NCBI GenBank assembly: GCA_001600635.1
Contig: BCKL01000001.1
Span: 1,799,556 to 1,863,555 of the forward strand
DNA: 64,000 nucleotides
DNA from: Leucosporidium creatinivorum
Taxonomy: Eukaryota; Basidiomycota; Microbotryomycetes; Leucosporidiales; Leucosporidiaceae
Direction of reading: 5' to 3'
The position numbers and the translations under genes are program-made. The notes under the pieces were generated by a model. That model did no database searches, had not been told where the DNA came from, and saw only the letters and a list, made by a program, of their open reading frames with translations. Position 1 is the first letter of the stretch, and each line of letters begins with the position of its first letter. Shown here in pieces: positions 62,208-64,000 of the stretch.

Positions 62208-62854
62208 TGTTTTTTTTTTGTGTGGACCAGCGTACGGCAAATATAATCCACAGACCCACAACACTACTGATTTTTCCGTGCTCCCCTCCGCTCCGCAACC
62301 TCGACCGACTTGGGCGCTGACTCGGCGTTCCCATGGCTTCCTTCCGCTGCTTCCTAAGTTGGCCTTGCTTAGCCTCGGGCAGGGGTTCTCCTGCTTATTG
62401 GAGCGCTCCTGCTGATGTTTTGACCCAGCAAGACTTGCTCTTGCGTGTGGAAAAGGAGATTTCGACGGAAGTGAGCGCCGAGCCTTGGCCGAGACCAAGA
62501 AGCTGCCATCGCAGTAGCCGATCTGTCGGCTTCCAGGTTCGCTAATACGCACTGCAACCACTTCGGCTCCAGTCGCGCCATGCATCCCGCCGCACTGTCG
62601 CAATGCTGAGGAGGGAGAGTGATCGGCGAAGAGTCGGGTTCGGCGACGATTGAAACCGCCCTTCGCTAGACAAGACGGCAGATATGTGGCTCAGGGAGAG
62701 GGAAAGGCTCGTTTAGTCTAGCTTGCGGTACAACACTGTGCAGTAGGGATGTGAGCTGAGTCGAAACTACACCTCTTGCCGCCGCTCGCCCTCTTCGACT
62801 CTCTTCCTCCTGCCACCCACTGCTCGTTCGCCTCGTCTTCTCAGCTCGCCGTCG
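62208..62854. other. Intergenic, nothing recognised
   Basis: Between the tRNA and the last gene. A run of ten T (62210-62219) lies directly upstream of the tRNA. The stretch from about 62750 is the leader of the plus-strand gene. No other feature is visible. Confidence 0.5.
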
Positions 62855-64000
62855 ATGGACTCCAAGGACAGGTGGAAGCGATCCTTTGAGCCTACAGTAC
62901 AAGCAGGTCCGGCTCGACGCGCCTCCTACTCGCCTACAGCTCCAAGCGCAGCGCCAGCGTCCGTCGTGCACCGACCTTCACCTCTCCCACAACAACAAGC
63001 TCGCCCAGCTTCTCTTGTTCCGACTGCAACGCTACAGCAGCAAAGACCTCGTGCTTGGTCAATGGATCAGTCGCCTGCAGTACAGCCCCAAGCGACGACG
63101 CGCGAGGGGCGCGAGACGAGGGGGGAAGCGGGGACAACGGGCGGGGTGAGTGGTGAAGCTCGTGGTCACCTTGAGCCTCGCTAACGGGCTACAATGCACC
63201 AGACGCTTGACCTGGATGTGGATCGCTGGCTGGAAGATGCTTGTCGGGGACCCAGCGCGAGAGGACAGCCCGACGCGTCGAGCTCGACGACGCTTGTAGC
63301 AGGAGAGGGCGTCAGGCCATCGCTCGATGCAAGTTCTGAAGTAGGGCGTAGTCGCTTTCACGTATCGAGCTGAATAAGCTGACCTCGCCCTTGCCCAGGC
63401 CAATCGACGTCCCATGCCGTTCAAGCCTCGCCTTCCTCCGCTTCCTGCACCTGTTCCGGTGAGTCGTGCATGCCCCTTCTTGTCTGATCGCTCGAGGCTC
63501 TTACGTGTTCTCTTTGTGCCCCCAGGCAGCACGAGCGAAGCCCTCAGCAGCCGCGTTCAAGTCTCGTCTTCCTTCCTCGACCTCGGCGCCGACCACTTCA
63601 CCCTCGGTGAGCTCGTTGCAGCGCTTCTCATCTCTCATTAAAAGCTTACATGGAATCAATCTCACGCTGTAGAGCTCAGCGCAGCCGCTCGCCTCTTGTG
63701 CGCAGCGTCTCCCTTCATCGGCCGAACCCACCATCGCCGAGCCTGGTCTGGCCAAGCGTACCGAGCACTCAGGTCTGCCTACACCAGCCAAGGTAGATCT
63801 ACCCTCTTCAAATCTCTTCGCTAGACATGCACTGACCCTGCTCTGTCGGCAGATTCCCTGCAAGCCCGCCGTCGCCGTCTCGCATGTGCTTGACCTTCCT
63901 CTGCCTCAGACGCACGAGGTCGGTAGCATAGCTGCTTATCACGAAGCACTACTTTGCTGACAAAGCTCCGCAGGCAGCCCTCCGAGAAGGTCGATACCAT
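62855..64000 (+). CDS. Uncharacterised protein, 5' part
   Basis: I do not recognise this gene. The start MDSKDRWKRSFEPT at 62855 begins a Ser/Pro/Gln-rich, disordered sequence. Introns are suggested by donors GTGAGTGG near 63147, GTAGGGCG near 63342 and GTGAGTCG near 63461. The acceptors give joined text such as TLDLDVDRWLEDACRG, then ANRRPMPFKPRLPPLP and AARAKPSAAAFKSRLP. No domain is visible. The gene continues beyond the window. Confidence 0.5.

Overview
The window looks like nuclear DNA of a basidiomycete fungus, most likely a Pucciniomycotina yeast lineage such as Microbotryomycetes. Genes are densely packed on both strands and cut by many short introns. These usually have a GTGAG or GTAAG donor, a CTGAC-type branch site and a nearby AG acceptor. 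Proteins such as a KAT6-like MYST acetyltransferase with a double PHD finger, Slm1, Ipk1, flavocytochrome b2 and fungal Zn2Cys6 factors are fungal. One ambiguous base at 62091 suggests a draft assembly. I see about 25 protein genes and one tRNA. There is no CRISPR array, rRNA, LTR element or prokaryotic operon.

Layout. 1-4.3 kb: ABCG half-transporter (3' end outside the window) and arylamine N-acetyltransferase. 4.8-8.9 kb: a large uncharacterised protein with one C-terminal membrane segment. 9.1-15.7 kb: two diverged paralogous four-helix membrane proteins flanking an eEF2-type protein lysine methyltransferase and an mpaB-like ER oxygenase. 15.9-18.3 kb: GH43 glycosidase. 18.5-20.3 kb: a MATH/BTB-like gene copy that reads as frameshifted. 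20.6-32.6 kb: metabolic block with flavocytochrome b2 (L-lactate dehydrogenase), a divergent Zn2Cys6 regulator, a zinc alcohol dehydrogenase and a tandem pair of 2-oxoglutarate/Fe(II) oxygenases. 32.9-41.1 kb: Slm1-like PH protein and the MYST acetyltransferase, divergently arranged.

41.3-50.1 kb is the least ordinary part. Three same-strand paralogues (A, B, C) are built from repeated zinc-ligand modules resembling FAR1 / WRKY-GCM1 domains, separated by acidic linkers and ended by a shared C-terminal helical domain that I do not recognise. An intact second copy of the MATH/BTB-like gene sits among them. That copy and the frameshifted one at 18.5-20.3 kb are related along their whole length, including 5' leader and introns, in opposite orientation.

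50.4-64 kb: P-TEFb/CTDK-type cyclin, C2H2 zinc-finger factor, M50B-like membrane metalloprotease with a long Thr/Ser-rich N-terminal region, inositol-pentakisphosphate 2-kinase, an intron-containing tRNA-Leu(AAG), and the 5' part of an unidentified gene running off the end.

Functionally the block mixes carbon use (GH43, lactate and alcohol oxidation, oxygenases), plasma membrane and inositol-phosphate signalling (Slm1, Ipk1) and transcription/chromatin control (MYST, cyclin, Zn2Cys6, C2H2, FAR1-like). Exon joins were checked by reading frame and, for the paralogues, by agreement between copies. No transcript data were available.
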